Shown piece by piece: positions 8,522 to 16,777 of a DNA stretch of 64,000 nt. The DNA lies in the NCBI GenBank assembly GCA_902776765.1, contig CACYRP010000021.1, positions 49,079-113,078 of the forward strand, in the 5' to 3' direction. Numbering within the stretch: position 1 is the first letter of the stretch; every line of letters starts with the position of its first letter. The notes under the pieces were generated by a model. That model saw only the letters and a list, made by a program, of their open reading frames with translations, ran no database searches and was not told the DNA's origin. A program made the translations under genes and the position numbers. This DNA is from Fibrobacter succinogenes (GTDB lineage: Bacteria > Fibrobacterota > Fibrobacteria > Fibrobacterales > Fibrobacteraceae).

Positions 8522-9469
8522 TTACAAGGCTTTGATTTCCTCTTCCGAAAGGCCTGTATCCTCAACAATTTCGCTAATCGGTCGATTCCTAGCCTTCAAC
8601 TTTTTAGCGATTTCGCGAGCTGCCTTTTCCAAACCTTTTTCCATGCCTTTTTGCAAACCGGTTTCAATGGCAAACTGTTCGATAGCGTAGGCATCCCATT
8701 TGGCTTTCTGTGCTTCGTCAATCATCTTCTGTTCCTCTTTCGATAATTTAGCCATTTCGGCAACAGGAAACAAGAGCTCGAATGCCGACTTAGCATACTG
8801 CTTGGGCATCTGCGTCAAGTTTTTCATGTTCTTGAGCGCGTATAGCCCCTTGTCAAGCACGGTTTCAAGCTCGTCCAGCGGCTTCTTAAACTTGAGCAAT
8901 TCTACAAATGCAAAACAGAGCGTGTCGCTAATGCAGCTGCCGTTCACTTCACGAAGCTTTGCGCGACGAATATAGCGGTCGTCATCATAGATGTTGAATT
9001 CCATGATTACCACCGTAATGATTGGACTCAATTCATAATTATAGGCCTTGCCACGTTCCCCCTGAGCAACAATCGTCTGCGAAGCGTAATAGATTGCGCG
9101 GTTCACTACATTTTTCTGGCTTAAAATTTGCACTTCGATGATGAACCGTCGCCCAGCGGAATCGATGCAATACAGGTCGAAAATCGTGGTGCGGTTTTCG
9201 TTCGATCCGTCGTTGAATTCCTTGTCGCGAGACTGAACATCCACAATCGGTGATGCAATTTCGCCCTCCAAGACGGCATTCAAGAGCGCCATCAAGCAAA
9301 CCTTATTTTGTGTATCTGGATTGAAAGCCTTCTTAAAAGTTCTGTCAAGGAGAAGGTCGGCATAGACCCCTGCACCCTTGAATTCCTCATAAGTCTTAGC
9401 CTCACCCATTACATTTCCGACAATAATTTCAGCCTGATCAGAATCGCTATTATTAGTTCGATTATCCAT
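8522..9469 (-). CDS. Rpn-family PD-(D/E)XK nuclease/transposase-like protein
   Basis: Member of the recombination-promoting nuclease (Rpn) / PD-(D/E)XK nuclease transposase family, common and often multicopy in Fibrobacter and Bacteroidota. After FKGAGVYADLLLDRTFKKAF at the N-terminus (a hallmark start of the family, residues about 29-49) the nuclease core shows the Asp in TTIFDLYC and the Glu-x-Gln of FIIEVQI (about 98-115). A helical region follows, and the C-terminus (LQKGMEKGLEKAAREIAKKL) is the charged repeat that ends many family members, then a short SEEEIKAL tail. Such proteins cut DNA with little sequence preference in characterised E. coli homologues. No inverted repeats bounding a mobile unit were found. 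It has its own terminator and is likely an independent gene. Confidence 0.85.
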   Translation of the reverse strand: MDNRTNNSDSDQAEIIVGNVMGEAKTYEEFKGAGVYADLLLDRTFKKAFNPDTQNKVCLMALLNAVLEGEIASPIVDVQSRDKEFNDGSNENRTTIFDLYCIDSAGRRFIIEVQILSQKNVVNRAIYYASQTIVAQGERGKAYNYELSPIITVVIMEFNIYDDDRYIRRAKLREVNGSCISDTLCFAFVELLKFKKPLDELETVLDKGLYALKNMKNLTQMPKQYAKSAFELLFPVAEMAKLSKEEQKMIDEAQKAKWDAYAIEQFAIETGLQKGMEKGLEKAAREIAKKLKARNRPISEIVEDTGLSEEEIKAL

Positions 9470-9577
9470 TATCTATCCATCATTCTATTCCCAGTTACGC
9501 TGAGACCGCTGGCAAAGAACATCTCTACCCTTTATATTAACACACATTAGCGAGGCATTTGGACTAATTTTTTTTGT

Positions 9578-9613
9578 AAAAAAAACACCCCGGAGGTTTT
9601 GCCTTCGGAGTGT
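9578..9613 (-). terminator. Rho-independent terminator after the first GH43 gene
   Basis: A 12-bp imperfect stem (ACACTCCGAAGG/CCTCCGGGGTGT) with a CAAAA loop is followed by a T-run on the minus strand, 45 nt past the stop. Confidence 0.8.
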
Positions 9614-9657
9614 TTGATGCTTTCGGAGTGATTGATACTTTAGGAATTATATGAATT

Positions 9658-11853
9658 TTATCTTGCGACAGAGGTCATGAAGGTCTTGCGACCGTCGATG
9701 CTCTTGAGCATGTAAACGCCCTTGTTGAAGCCAGCATCGAGCAAGGCGACGTTTGCCTTTTTACCCGTCAAATCGACAGTGCCCAAGAGCTTTCCGCTTA
9801 CGTTGTACACATTGTAGACTTTGGAACCCGAAACAGCAAGCCTTACACCACTCTTGATGCCCACCTTTTCCACATCGCCAAGAGAGAACCAATCCACGTT
9901 CACGTTGTCGCCGGTAATCACAAGACGGATCACATGAGTACCCTTGGTAAGCTTGGCCTTGCCGCCATCGAATTCCTTGTAAACGCTCCAGTCTTCGCCG
10001 GTCTGCGGAACATTGATGGTATCGCCAATAGCCTTACCATCAGCCAAGAAGCAGAAGCTCGCGCCATTTTCCATGCCGGTAGAAGCCGAAGCCTTGATAG
10101 CATAGTCGCCGTCTTCCGGAACTTCGACCGTGTATTCGAGCCATTCGCCAGAAGCCGTGTAGCCAATGGCCATGCCCGTGCCACCTTCGACAATATCAAC
10201 GCCCAAATCTTCACGGAACTTGGCATCGCCCTGATTTTCGGAATCGTTGTCGCTATAGGAATCCACATCGCCGCCGCGGCCCGTTCCCGGAATGTCAAAC
10301 TTTTCAGCTTCAATCTTTGCCGGGAGCTTTACCGCCACGCTATCATACGGAACCTGCGGAGTCGGCGGAGTCGTGCCGCTGCCTTCGAAGCCCCAAGCCT
10401 TGATAGCCATGGTCGAATCCTTATCGCCCTTGAACACGAGGAACAACTGTTCCACAATACCTTTGAGGCCAGTCACTTCGCAAGAGTTGTCCGCAAAGGA
10501 ATTCTTGTTGCCGGTATTCTTGAGAGTGCAAGTGCCAGTGAGCGTTCCCGTTGCAGAACCCGTATGGATTTCAATCTTGTTGCCATCGGCAGTGCTTGCC
10601 GCCTGCACCGTGAAGCCCGTTGCGGCCGTACCAAAGTCCACGCCACTCACGCGGATCCAGGATTCCTTGGTGGAGAGCGGAAGCAAGAGGTGTTCCGCGA
10701 CCTTGCCCGGAGCCCAGTTAGAACGGCTGCGGATGCCCTTCTGCTTAGAACTCGTCAAAGCCGGATACCAGTCATACGGATCAAAGTTTTCAATCTGCTT
10801 CGGGCCTTCCTTCGTGAAGGTCAATTCCTTCATGGTGCCATCGGCATTGTAAGTAAATTCATCGACACTCACGCTGCGGTGGTAAGCCGGGTTCGGATTC
10901 GGCCTTCCATCTTCAGCGGGGATTTTTTCCAAACCGTCGTAACCATTAGCAATGCGGCGGTCATGGTAAGCTACATACCAATGGCCCTTGAATTCGGCAA
11001 TGCCATGATGGTTGTTATTATTGGCATTAATGTTCTGGCCGCCAATGTTTGGGTTCCCCATGAAGATACCCTTGTATTCGTAAGGGCCCATCGGGTTCTT
11101 GGACATACCATAGGCAATGCGCAAATCCGCCGTACTGTAAGAGAGGTAGTAATTACCCTTGTACTTGTGGATGTAAGAGGCTTCCATCGCCTTCGGACCG
11201 CCAATCTTCAGCTGGGTCTTGGAGCTAACATCGAAGCCCTTCATATCCTTGTTAAACTTGTAGATATTGAAGATGTTATTGTTGTTATTGGCAGCCGGGC
11301 GGCTATTGCTTTCGCCACCGCCAAACGTAAAGTAGCCCGTACCATCGTCATCGAAGAAAATCGCCGGGTCAAAGCACCAGCCAATGCCATCGCAGTCCGC
11401 GAGACCGCCGCCCCAATTGTTGATGAGCTTCTTGTTGCCAGAGACCGGGTTTGTCCACGGGCCCGCAATGCTATCGGCGCCAATGAGGCCGATACCGCCA
11501 CCACCGCCATCCGGGAACACAATGTAAAGTCTGTGGTCGTTGGGATTTACCGCAATGCCGGAGGCCCAAATATCACCAATGCCATCGACCTTGCGGGCAT
11601 CGTAAATGATACCGAAGTCGGTCCAGTTTTTCATATCCTTGGTGCGGAAACCGTAAAGGGCCTTGATATCGTAGCCGTTGGCATTAGCGACTGCCGGGTC
11701 ATCCGAGTCCGTGATGACGTAGAAATAGGTATCATCAGCGGCGGCACCCGGGTCCGCCAAATAGTGATAAGCTGAAATCGGGTTATCGGCAAGCGCGCCT
11801 ACACCAAAGCCCGCCACCATTCCAAGCATTGTTACGCTCTTAAGTAGTCTCAT
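9658..11853 (-). CDS. GH43 arabinofuranosidase/xylosidase-type enzyme with two CBM6-like modules (paralogue 1)
   Basis: Secreted five-bladed beta-propeller glycoside hydrolase. Signal peptide about 1-22. The three GH43 acidic residues are visible: Asp34 in YLADPG (base), Asp162 in CFDPAIF (pKa modulator) and Glu224 in KAMEASY (acid). A first CBM6-type beta-sandwich follows (about 405-500, with VDFGTAATGF and SATGTLTGTC), then a second CBM6/CBM35-like module (about 520-650, KIEAEKFDIPG) and a C-terminal module that differs from the other two paralogues (ends RKTFMTSVAR). GAGGAG-type ribosome site upstream. It is the last of three tandem GH43 genes. Predicted to trim arabinose or xylose side groups from arabinoxylan; the exact substrate cannot be told from sequence. 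Confidence 0.88.
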   Translation of the reverse strand: MRLLKSVTMLGMVAGFGVGALADNPISAYHYLADPGAAADDTYFYVITDSDDPAVANANGYDIKALYGFRTKDMKNWTDFGIIYDARKVDGIGDIWASGIAVNPNDHRLYIVFPDGGGGGIGLIGADSIAGPWTNPVSGNKKLINNWGGGLADCDGIGWCFDPAIFFDDDGTGYFTFGGGESNSRPAANNNNNIFNIYKFNKDMKGFDVSSKTQLKIGGPKAMEASYIHKYKGNYYLSYSTADLRIAYGMSKNPMGPYEYKGIFMGNPNIGGQNINANNNNHHGIAEFKGHWYVAYHDRRIANGYDGLEKIPAEDGRPNPNPAYHRSVSVDEFTYNADGTMKELTFTKEGPKQIENFDPYDWYPALTSSKQKGIRSRSNWAPGKVAEHLLLPLSTKESWIRVSGVDFGTAATGFTVQAASTADGNKIEIHTGSATGTLTGTCTLKNTGNKNSFADNSCEVTGLKGIVEQLFLVFKGDKDSTMAIKAWGFEGSGTTPPTPQVPYDSVAVKLPAKIEAEKFDIPGTGRGGDVDSYSDNDSENQGDAKFREDLGVDIVEGGTGMAIGYTASGEWLEYTVEVPEDGDYAIKASASTGMENGASFCFLADGKAIGDTINVPQTGEDWSVYKEFDGGKAKLTKGTHVIRLVITGDNVNVDWFSLGDVEKVGIKSGVRLAVSGSKVYNVYNVSGKLLGTVDLTGKKANVALLDAGFNKGVYMLKSIDGRKTFMTSVAR

Positions 11854-11922
11854 TGTTCACTCCTCAAGATCGACCACACACCGTGAGTCCATCTCTTTTT
11901 TATAAAATTACCTCACAAAACG

Positions 11923-11952
11923 CAAAAAAGACCCACGGAAAACCGCAGGTCT
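11923..11952 (-). terminator. Hairpin plus T-run in the leader of the first GH43 gene
   Basis: AGACCTGCGG pairs with CCGTGGGTCT across TTTT and is followed by TTTTTT on the minus strand. It lies between the palindromic motif and the GH43 start, so it is either the terminator of the upstream GH43 gene or a leader attenuator. Confidence 0.65.
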
Positions 11953-11953
11953 T

Positions 11954-11970
11954 ATGGATAAAAAGTCAAT
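11954..11970 (-). promoter_or_regulatory. 17-bp palindromic motif upstream of GH43 paralogue 1
   Basis: The plus strand reads ATGGATAAAAAGTCAAT, about 100 nt upstream of the start codon and immediately before the leader hairpin. Confidence 0.5.
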
Positions 11971-12003
11971 AGGTTTAGACTAGAGACGAAAGACGAGAGA
12001 GGC

Positions 12004-14226
12004 TTAGCGAGTGGTGCGAACTTTTGCCGTAGCGCCGTTGTGACGGTTGCGGATGATGCACACGCCCTGCACGTTCCTGGACTGCGGATTGTCGCGCCAG
12101 AGCTTCTTTGCTTCGTGGATATTGCGAGCAGTGAAGCTAGAAACTTTCTTGCCGCTCAAATCAAACACATCGAAGTTAGCGACAGCATCTGCACCAAGCA
12201 CCCTAAAGCCCTTGATGGCAATCGTTTCTTCGTCCGGGTCCTTCGCGTCCTTACCAGCTGCAAAGGTCATGTAGTCGATATCGAACCAGTCGCCCGTGAT
12301 GGCAAAGCGGAGGATATGTTCACCGGCCGGGAGCGTCACGTTAGCCTTGACCTTCACAAAGTCATCCCAGCTGTCGCCCGCCACCGGAACTTCGGCAATG
12401 GACTTGTCGTCAATGGAGAGCGTAAAGCTAGCCGTTGAATTGTCCGTCGCTACAGAAGCAAACATCGTATAGTCGCCAGCTTCCTTCACGTTCACGGTGT
12501 ACTCAAGCCATTCGCCGGACTGGTTGTAGCCAACGATATAGCCAGTTGCCTTCTTGTAAATATCAACGCCAGTACCTTCACGGTAGCTCGTGCCACCATT
12601 TTCAATGCCATGGTCTTCGGAATCATTTTCGCTGTAAGACTTGATTTCGCTACCGCGGCCAGAACCCGGAATGTCGAAGTCTTCCATTTCGATCTTGCCC
12701 GGGATTTCCCAAGCCTTGCCGCTAAATGGTTTCTGCGGTTCCGGCGGAGTCGTGCCACTGCCTTCGAAGCCCCAAGCCTTGATAGCCATGGTAGAATCCC
12801 TATCGCCCTTGAACACGAGGAACAACTGCTTTACAATGCCCTTGAGCCCTTCCACTTCGCACTTGTTTTCGGCATAGATATTCTTGTTGCCAGTATTCTT
12901 GAGCGTGCAAGTACCCGCCAAGGTACCCGTTGCAGAACCGGTGCGGATTTCAATCTTGTTGTTATCGGCAGCGCTTGCAGCTTCGACCGTGAAGCCCGTT
13001 GCAGCCGTACCAAAGTCAACGCCCGAAACGCGGAGCCAGGATTCCTTAGAGGAAAGCGGGAGCAACACGTGTTCGGCAGCCTTGCCCGGCACAAAGTTAG
13101 AGCGGCTGCGAATACCCTTCTGCTTGGAGCTCGTGAGAGCCGGATACCAATCGTACGGATCAAAGTTTTCAATCTGTTCCGGACCTTCATCCGTTACCTT
13201 GACCGTCTGGATTGTACCGTCGGCATTATAGAACATTTCGTCAACGGAAACGCTACGGTGGTAGCCTTCGTTCGGCTTTGCCTTGCCGTCATCGGCCGGG
13301 ATGATTTCCAAGCCATTGTGGCCCTTGGCAATACGGCGGTCATGATAGACAACGTAAGAGTGGCCCTTGAATTCGGCAATACCATGGTGGTTGTTGTTGC
13401 CATTGATGCTACGGCCGTTCATGCTCGGGTCGCCAAGAATGGTACCCTTCCAAGTGTACGGGCCCATTACGTTGTTCGATGTACCATAGTCAATCGTCGG
13501 AGCGCCCTGCTGCCATCCGGTACTGTAAGAGAAGTAGTAAGTTCCCTTGTGCTTGTGGATGTAAGACGCTTCGAGCATCTTGCGGGTCGGCAAGTTGTTC
13601 ACCTTCACGTGAGAACCGTTGCCCACCGGAGCATCCTTCGCATCGTTCAACTTGACAATGTCAAAGTTGTCTGTGTTCGGGCGGCTATTGCTTTCGCCAC
13701 CGCCCCACGTCACGTAGGTGGTTCCATCGTCATCGATGAAGATACCCGGGTCAAAGCACCAGGAAACGCCATCGCAACCGATGATGCCGCGACCACCGAC
13801 AAGCTTATCCTTGCCCTGGCCCACAGCGTTTGTCCAAGGACCTTCAATCGCAGGCGCCTTGATGTAGCCAATGCCGCCGCCACCGCCATCCGGGAACACA
13901 ATGTAGAACGTACCGTTGTGCACCGCAATGCCAGAAGCCCAAATGTCATTAATGCCGTTCACCTTACGGGCATCGTAAATAATGCCGTAGTCGGTCCAGT
14001 TCTGCATATCCCTACTGCGGAATGCATAAAGGGCGTAAATCTTGTAACCGTCAGAATTGTACGGAGCCGGGTCATCGGAGTCTGTGATGATGTAGAAGTA
14101 ATCATCGTCGGCAGCAGCACCCGGGTCAGCCAAGTAATGATAAGTAGAAATAGGGTTATCGGCGAGCGCGCTTACTCCAAAGCCCGCCAGCAATCCAAAC
14201 ATTGTCACATTCTTAAGCAGTTTCAT
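12004..14226 (-). CDS. GH43 enzyme with two CBM6-like modules (paralogue 2)
   Basis: Second tandem GH43 gene, closely related to its downstream neighbour over the catalytic and first CBM6 modules. Signal peptide about 1-22; catalytic acids Asp34 (YLADPG), Asp159 (CFDPGIF) and Glu219 (MLEASY). First CBM6 about 395-490, second CBM6 about 510-645 (KIEMEDFDIPG). The C-terminal module holds FDVFDLSGKKV followed by a conserved block VQGVCIIRNR and a basic end (KVRTTR), shared with paralogue 3 and like the Fibrobacter paralogous module described for F. succinogenes xylanases. I start at 14226 because AGGAG is 5 nt upstream; the frame is open to 14268. Likely acts outside the cell on xylan side chains. 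Confidence 0.88.
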   Translation of the reverse strand: MKLLKNVTMFGLLAGFGVSALADNPISTYHYLADPGAAADDDYFYIITDSDDPAPYNSDGYKIYALYAFRSRDMQNWTDYGIIYDARKVNGINDIWASGIAVHNGTFYIVFPDGGGGGIGYIKAPAIEGPWTNAVGQGKDKLVGGRGIIGCDGVSWCFDPGIFIDDDGTTYVTWGGGESNSRPNTDNFDIVKLNDAKDAPVGNGSHVKVNNLPTRKMLEASYIHKHKGTYYFSYSTGWQQGAPTIDYGTSNNVMGPYTWKGTILGDPSMNGRSINGNNNHHGIAEFKGHSYVVYHDRRIAKGHNGLEIIPADDGKAKPNEGYHRSVSVDEMFYNADGTIQTVKVTDEGPEQIENFDPYDWYPALTSSKQKGIRSRSNFVPGKAAEHVLLPLSSKESWLRVSGVDFGTAATGFTVEAASAADNNKIEIRTGSATGTLAGTCTLKNTGNKNIYAENKCEVEGLKGIVKQLFLVFKGDRDSTMAIKAWGFEGSGTTPPEPQKPFSGKAWEIPGKIEMEDFDIPGSGRGSEIKSYSENDSEDHGIENGGTSYREGTGVDIYKKATGYIVGYNQSGEWLEYTVNVKEAGDYTMFASVATDNSTASFTLSIDDKSIAEVPVAGDSWDDFVKVKANVTLPAGEHILRFAITGDWFDIDYMTFAAGKDAKDPDEETIAIKGFRVLGADAVANFDVFDLSGKKVSSFTARNIHEAKKLWRDNPQSRNVQGVCIIRNRHNGATAKVRTTR

Positions 14227-14289
14227 AACACTCCTCAGGATGGTCCCACACACAATCATCCCATTCACTTTAAAGATATTCTCAAAAAA

Positions 14290-14321
14290 GAAAAATGAAT
14301 CTGCGGAATATCACAGGTTCA
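14290..14321 (-). terminator. Hairpin plus T-run in the leader of GH43 paralogue 2
   Basis: TGAACCTG pairs with CAGATTCA and is followed by TTTTTCTTTTTT on the minus strand. A separate terminator for the upstream gene already exists at 14367-14392, so this one looks like a leader attenuator. Confidence 0.6.
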
Positions 14322-14337
14322 TTGATAAAATGTCAAC
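14321..14337 (-). promoter_or_regulatory. 17-bp palindromic motif upstream of GH43 paralogue 2
   Basis: The plus strand reads ATTGATAAAATGTCAAC, about 100 nt upstream of the start codon. Confidence 0.5.
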
Positions 14338-14366
14338 AGAGAAGTAGGCGGTAGGAAGTTGGATGC

Positions 14367-14392
14367 AAAAAAGGCTCCTCTTTCGAGAAGCC
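14367..14392 (-). terminator. Rho-independent terminator after GH43 paralogue 3
   Basis: GGCTTCTC pairs with GAGGAGCC (one mismatch) and is followed by TTTTTT on the minus strand, 30 nt past the stop. Confidence 0.75.
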
Positions 14393-14422
14393 CTTTTAGA
14401 TGGAGGTGTGAGTGAGGAAAAT

Positions 14423-16657
14423 CTACCTCGTCGTGCGCACCTTTGCCATCATGCCGTTTGCACGGTTGCGGATGATGCACACGCCCTGCACCTTCTTAGC
14501 TTGAGCACCATCACGCCAAAGGTTCTTCGCTTCGGCCATGTTGTGCGCCGTGATGCTAGTCACCTTCTTGCCGGTCAAGTCGAACACGTCGAAGCTCTTG
14601 AGAGAGGTCGTTTCCAAGCGGAATCCCTTATGGAGTGCAATCGTCTCGTCGTCCGGGTCCCTGGCATCCTTGCCTGTCGCAAACTGAATGTAGTCGATGT
14701 CCATCCAGTCGCCGGTCACGGTAAAGCGGAGGATATGCTTACCAGCCGGGAGCTTCACATTCGCCTTCACCTTGCTGTAGTCGTCATAGTTTTCTTCGCC
14801 ATCGTTCTTCGGGACAGCAATCGATTCCGTAATATCGTCGCCATCGATGGAGAGCTTAAAGCCAGAGGTCGCATTGGCAGAAGCCACCGCCGCAAACATC
14901 GTGTAGTCGCCATCCTTTTCGACATTCACAGTGTATTCCAGCCATTCATCGGCCTGGTTGTAACCGACAACGTAACCCGTTGCCTTCTTGTAGATATCGA
15001 CGCCTGTGCCTTCGCGGTAGCTCTTGCCGCCATTGCTTTCGGCACCGTGATCATCGGAATCTTTTTCAGAGTAAGAATCGTTACCAGCGCCATAGCCCGG
15101 CTCATCAAAATCTTCCATCTCGATCTTGCCCGGGATTGCCCAAGCCTTGCCGCCAAACGGCTGCTGCGGTTCAGGTTCGCGCTTCGTGCCCTGGAATTCC
15201 CATTCGAGAACGCCCATGGTGGAATCTTTTCCATTATTCTTGAACACGAAGAACACCTGGTCGATAACGCCCGTAAGGCCCTTCATTTCGCAATCGTTAT
15301 CCACGAAAGTCATGTTATTGGCGGTCTTTGCAAGTTCGCAAGTGCCGGCAAGCGTACCCGTTGCGCTACCCGTATGGATTTCAATCTTGTTGCCATCGCC
15401 TACGTTTGCAGCCTTGATGCGGAGGTTCTCAGCACCTTTACCGAAGTCCACGCCAGTGACGCGGATCCAGGATTCGCTACGGCTCGTCAGCGGCAAGAGC
15501 ACGTGCTTCACCGGCTGGCCCTTGGTCCAGTCGGTACGGCTACGGATGTTCATCTGCTTGGAGCTCGTCGTTGCCTTGTAGGTCTTGTACGGGTCAAAGT
15601 TCTTGATTTGCTTTGGTCCTTCACGCGTGAAGGTGAGCTTGTTCATCTTGTCGCCATTCCAGGTGAGTTCATCAATGGACACGCTTCTGTGGTTTTCGTA
15701 GTTCGGATTTTCGGAACGCACGCCCTGCTGCGTCGTTGCAGCCGGATGGTTATTGGAAGTCACCAAACGGCGGTCGTGATACACGGCATACCATTTATCC
15801 TTGAACGGAGCAAAGCCCTGGTGGTTGTTACCGCCTTCGCCATGAGCGTCCGGCACGGAGCCAATTCCCGGAATGACTGTACCCACAAAGGTATAAGGAC
15901 CCCAAATATTGTTAGACATACCATAGTCAATCACCTGGCTACGGTTGTTGAAGCTCAAGTAATAGGTGCTACCCTTCTTGTGCAAGTAAGGAGCTTCGAA
16001 GGAGTTCGGCAAAGAAACCTTCTTCAGGGAATTCTTGTCAAAAGTAATCTTGCCGTTGCTTTCGGTAAAACTGATAATGTCGAAGTTGTTGCCATAGGGG
16101 CGGCTAGAGCTTTCGCCACCACCGAAAATCACGTAACCCTTGCCATCGTCATCAATCAAGATGCCCGGGTCAAAGCAGTGCGCAATGCCGTCACAACCAC
16201 CGATAAGGCTGCCACCACCCGCAATTCTATTGACGCCATGGGTTTCCTTGACCGGGTCGGTATAAGGTCCATCAATCGCCGGGGCGGTAATCATACCCAC
16301 GCCGCTTGCGCCATCAGGGTAAACAATGTAGACCTTGCCGTTTTTCACGGCAATGCCCGAAGCCCAGGTGTTGTTCGGGTAGTTGCCGAATTCACGCTTG
16401 GAACGGAAAATCATGCCGTGGTCGGTCCAGTTCTTCATGTCTTCAGAAGTAAAAGCATAAAGACCGACAATGTCGTAGTTCCAGTTTGTCTGGTTGTTGT
16501 AGTCATCGACGTCGGTCAAGATGTAGAAGGTATCACCATCAGAGGCGCAAGAAGGGTCCGCCAGATAGTGATAGCTAGAAATAGGGTTGTCAGCAAGCGA
16601 ATTTACTCCAAAACCCGCAAGCAAGCCAAACATCGTAATACCTTTAAATATTCTCAT
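14423..16657 (-). CDS. GH43 enzyme with two CBM6-like modules (paralogue 3)
   Basis: First gene of the GH43 tandem in transcription order. Signal peptide about 1-22; catalytic acids Asp34 (YLADPS), Asp163 (CFDPGIL) and Glu221 (SFEAPY). The loops around the active site differ from the other two (for example an insertion RSKREFGNYPNN near residue 85-96 and HAATTQ-like region near 330), so its side-chain preference may differ. Two CBM6-like modules follow (about 390-490 and 510-655), and the C-terminal module with VQGVCIIRNR and KVRTTR matches paralogue 2. The ribosome site is AAAGGGG 6-8 nt upstream. The triplication with diverged active-site loops suggests a division of labour on decorated xylans. 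Confidence 0.88.
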   Translation of the reverse strand: MRIFKGITMFGLLAGFGVNSLADNPISSYHYLADPSCASDGDTFYILTDVDDYNNQTNWNYDIVGLYAFTSEDMKNWTDHGMIFRSKREFGNYPNNTWASGIAVKNGKVYIVYPDGASGVGMITAPAIDGPYTDPVKETHGVNRIAGGGSLIGGCDGIAHCFDPGILIDDDGKGYVIFGGGESSSRPYGNNFDIISFTESNGKITFDKNSLKKVSLPNSFEAPYLHKKGSTYYLSFNNRSQVIDYGMSNNIWGPYTFVGTVIPGIGSVPDAHGEGGNNHQGFAPFKDKWYAVYHDRRLVTSNNHPAATTQQGVRSENPNYENHRSVSIDELTWNGDKMNKLTFTREGPKQIKNFDPYKTYKATTSSKQMNIRSRTDWTKGQPVKHVLLPLTSRSESWIRVTGVDFGKGAENLRIKAANVGDGNKIEIHTGSATGTLAGTCELAKTANNMTFVDNDCEMKGLTGVIDQVFFVFKNNGKDSTMGVLEWEFQGTKREPEPQQPFGGKAWAIPGKIEMEDFDEPGYGAGNDSYSEKDSDDHGAESNGGKSYREGTGVDIYKKATGYVVGYNQADEWLEYTVNVEKDGDYTMFAAVASANATSGFKLSIDGDDITESIAVPKNDGEENYDDYSKVKANVKLPAGKHILRFTVTGDWMDIDYIQFATGKDARDPDDETIALHKGFRLETTSLKSFDVFDLTGKKVTSITAHNMAEAKNLWRDGAQAKKVQGVCIIRNRANGMMAKVRTTR

Positions 16658-16717
16658 AACACCCCTTTGGACTAACCATACACTAGTCCGTTTTTTTATA
16701 AATCTATCTCCATATCA

Positions 16718-16747
16718 CAAAAAAAAACCTACGTGTAAACGCAGGTT
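16718..16747 (-). terminator. Hairpin plus T-run in the leader of GH43 paralogue 3
   Basis: AACCTGCG pairs with CGTAGGTT (imperfect) and is followed by a long T-run on the minus strand. It is placed exactly as in the other two GH43 leaders, just after the palindrome. Confidence 0.6.
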
Positions 16748-16749
16748 CT

Positions 16750-16766
16750 ATTGACAAAACGTCAAA
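16750..16766 (-). promoter_or_regulatory. 17-bp palindromic motif upstream of GH43 paralogue 3
   Basis: The plus strand reads ATTGACAAAACGTCAAA, with near-perfect TTGAC-N5-GTCAA dyad symmetry. Confidence 0.55.
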
Positions 16767-16777
16767 TTCTGTTACAA

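Noticed and set aside
9934..16675. Very long plus-strand frames opposite the three GH43 genes
   Set aside because: All mirror the codon pattern of the sense genes and are repeated only because the sense genes are paralogues.
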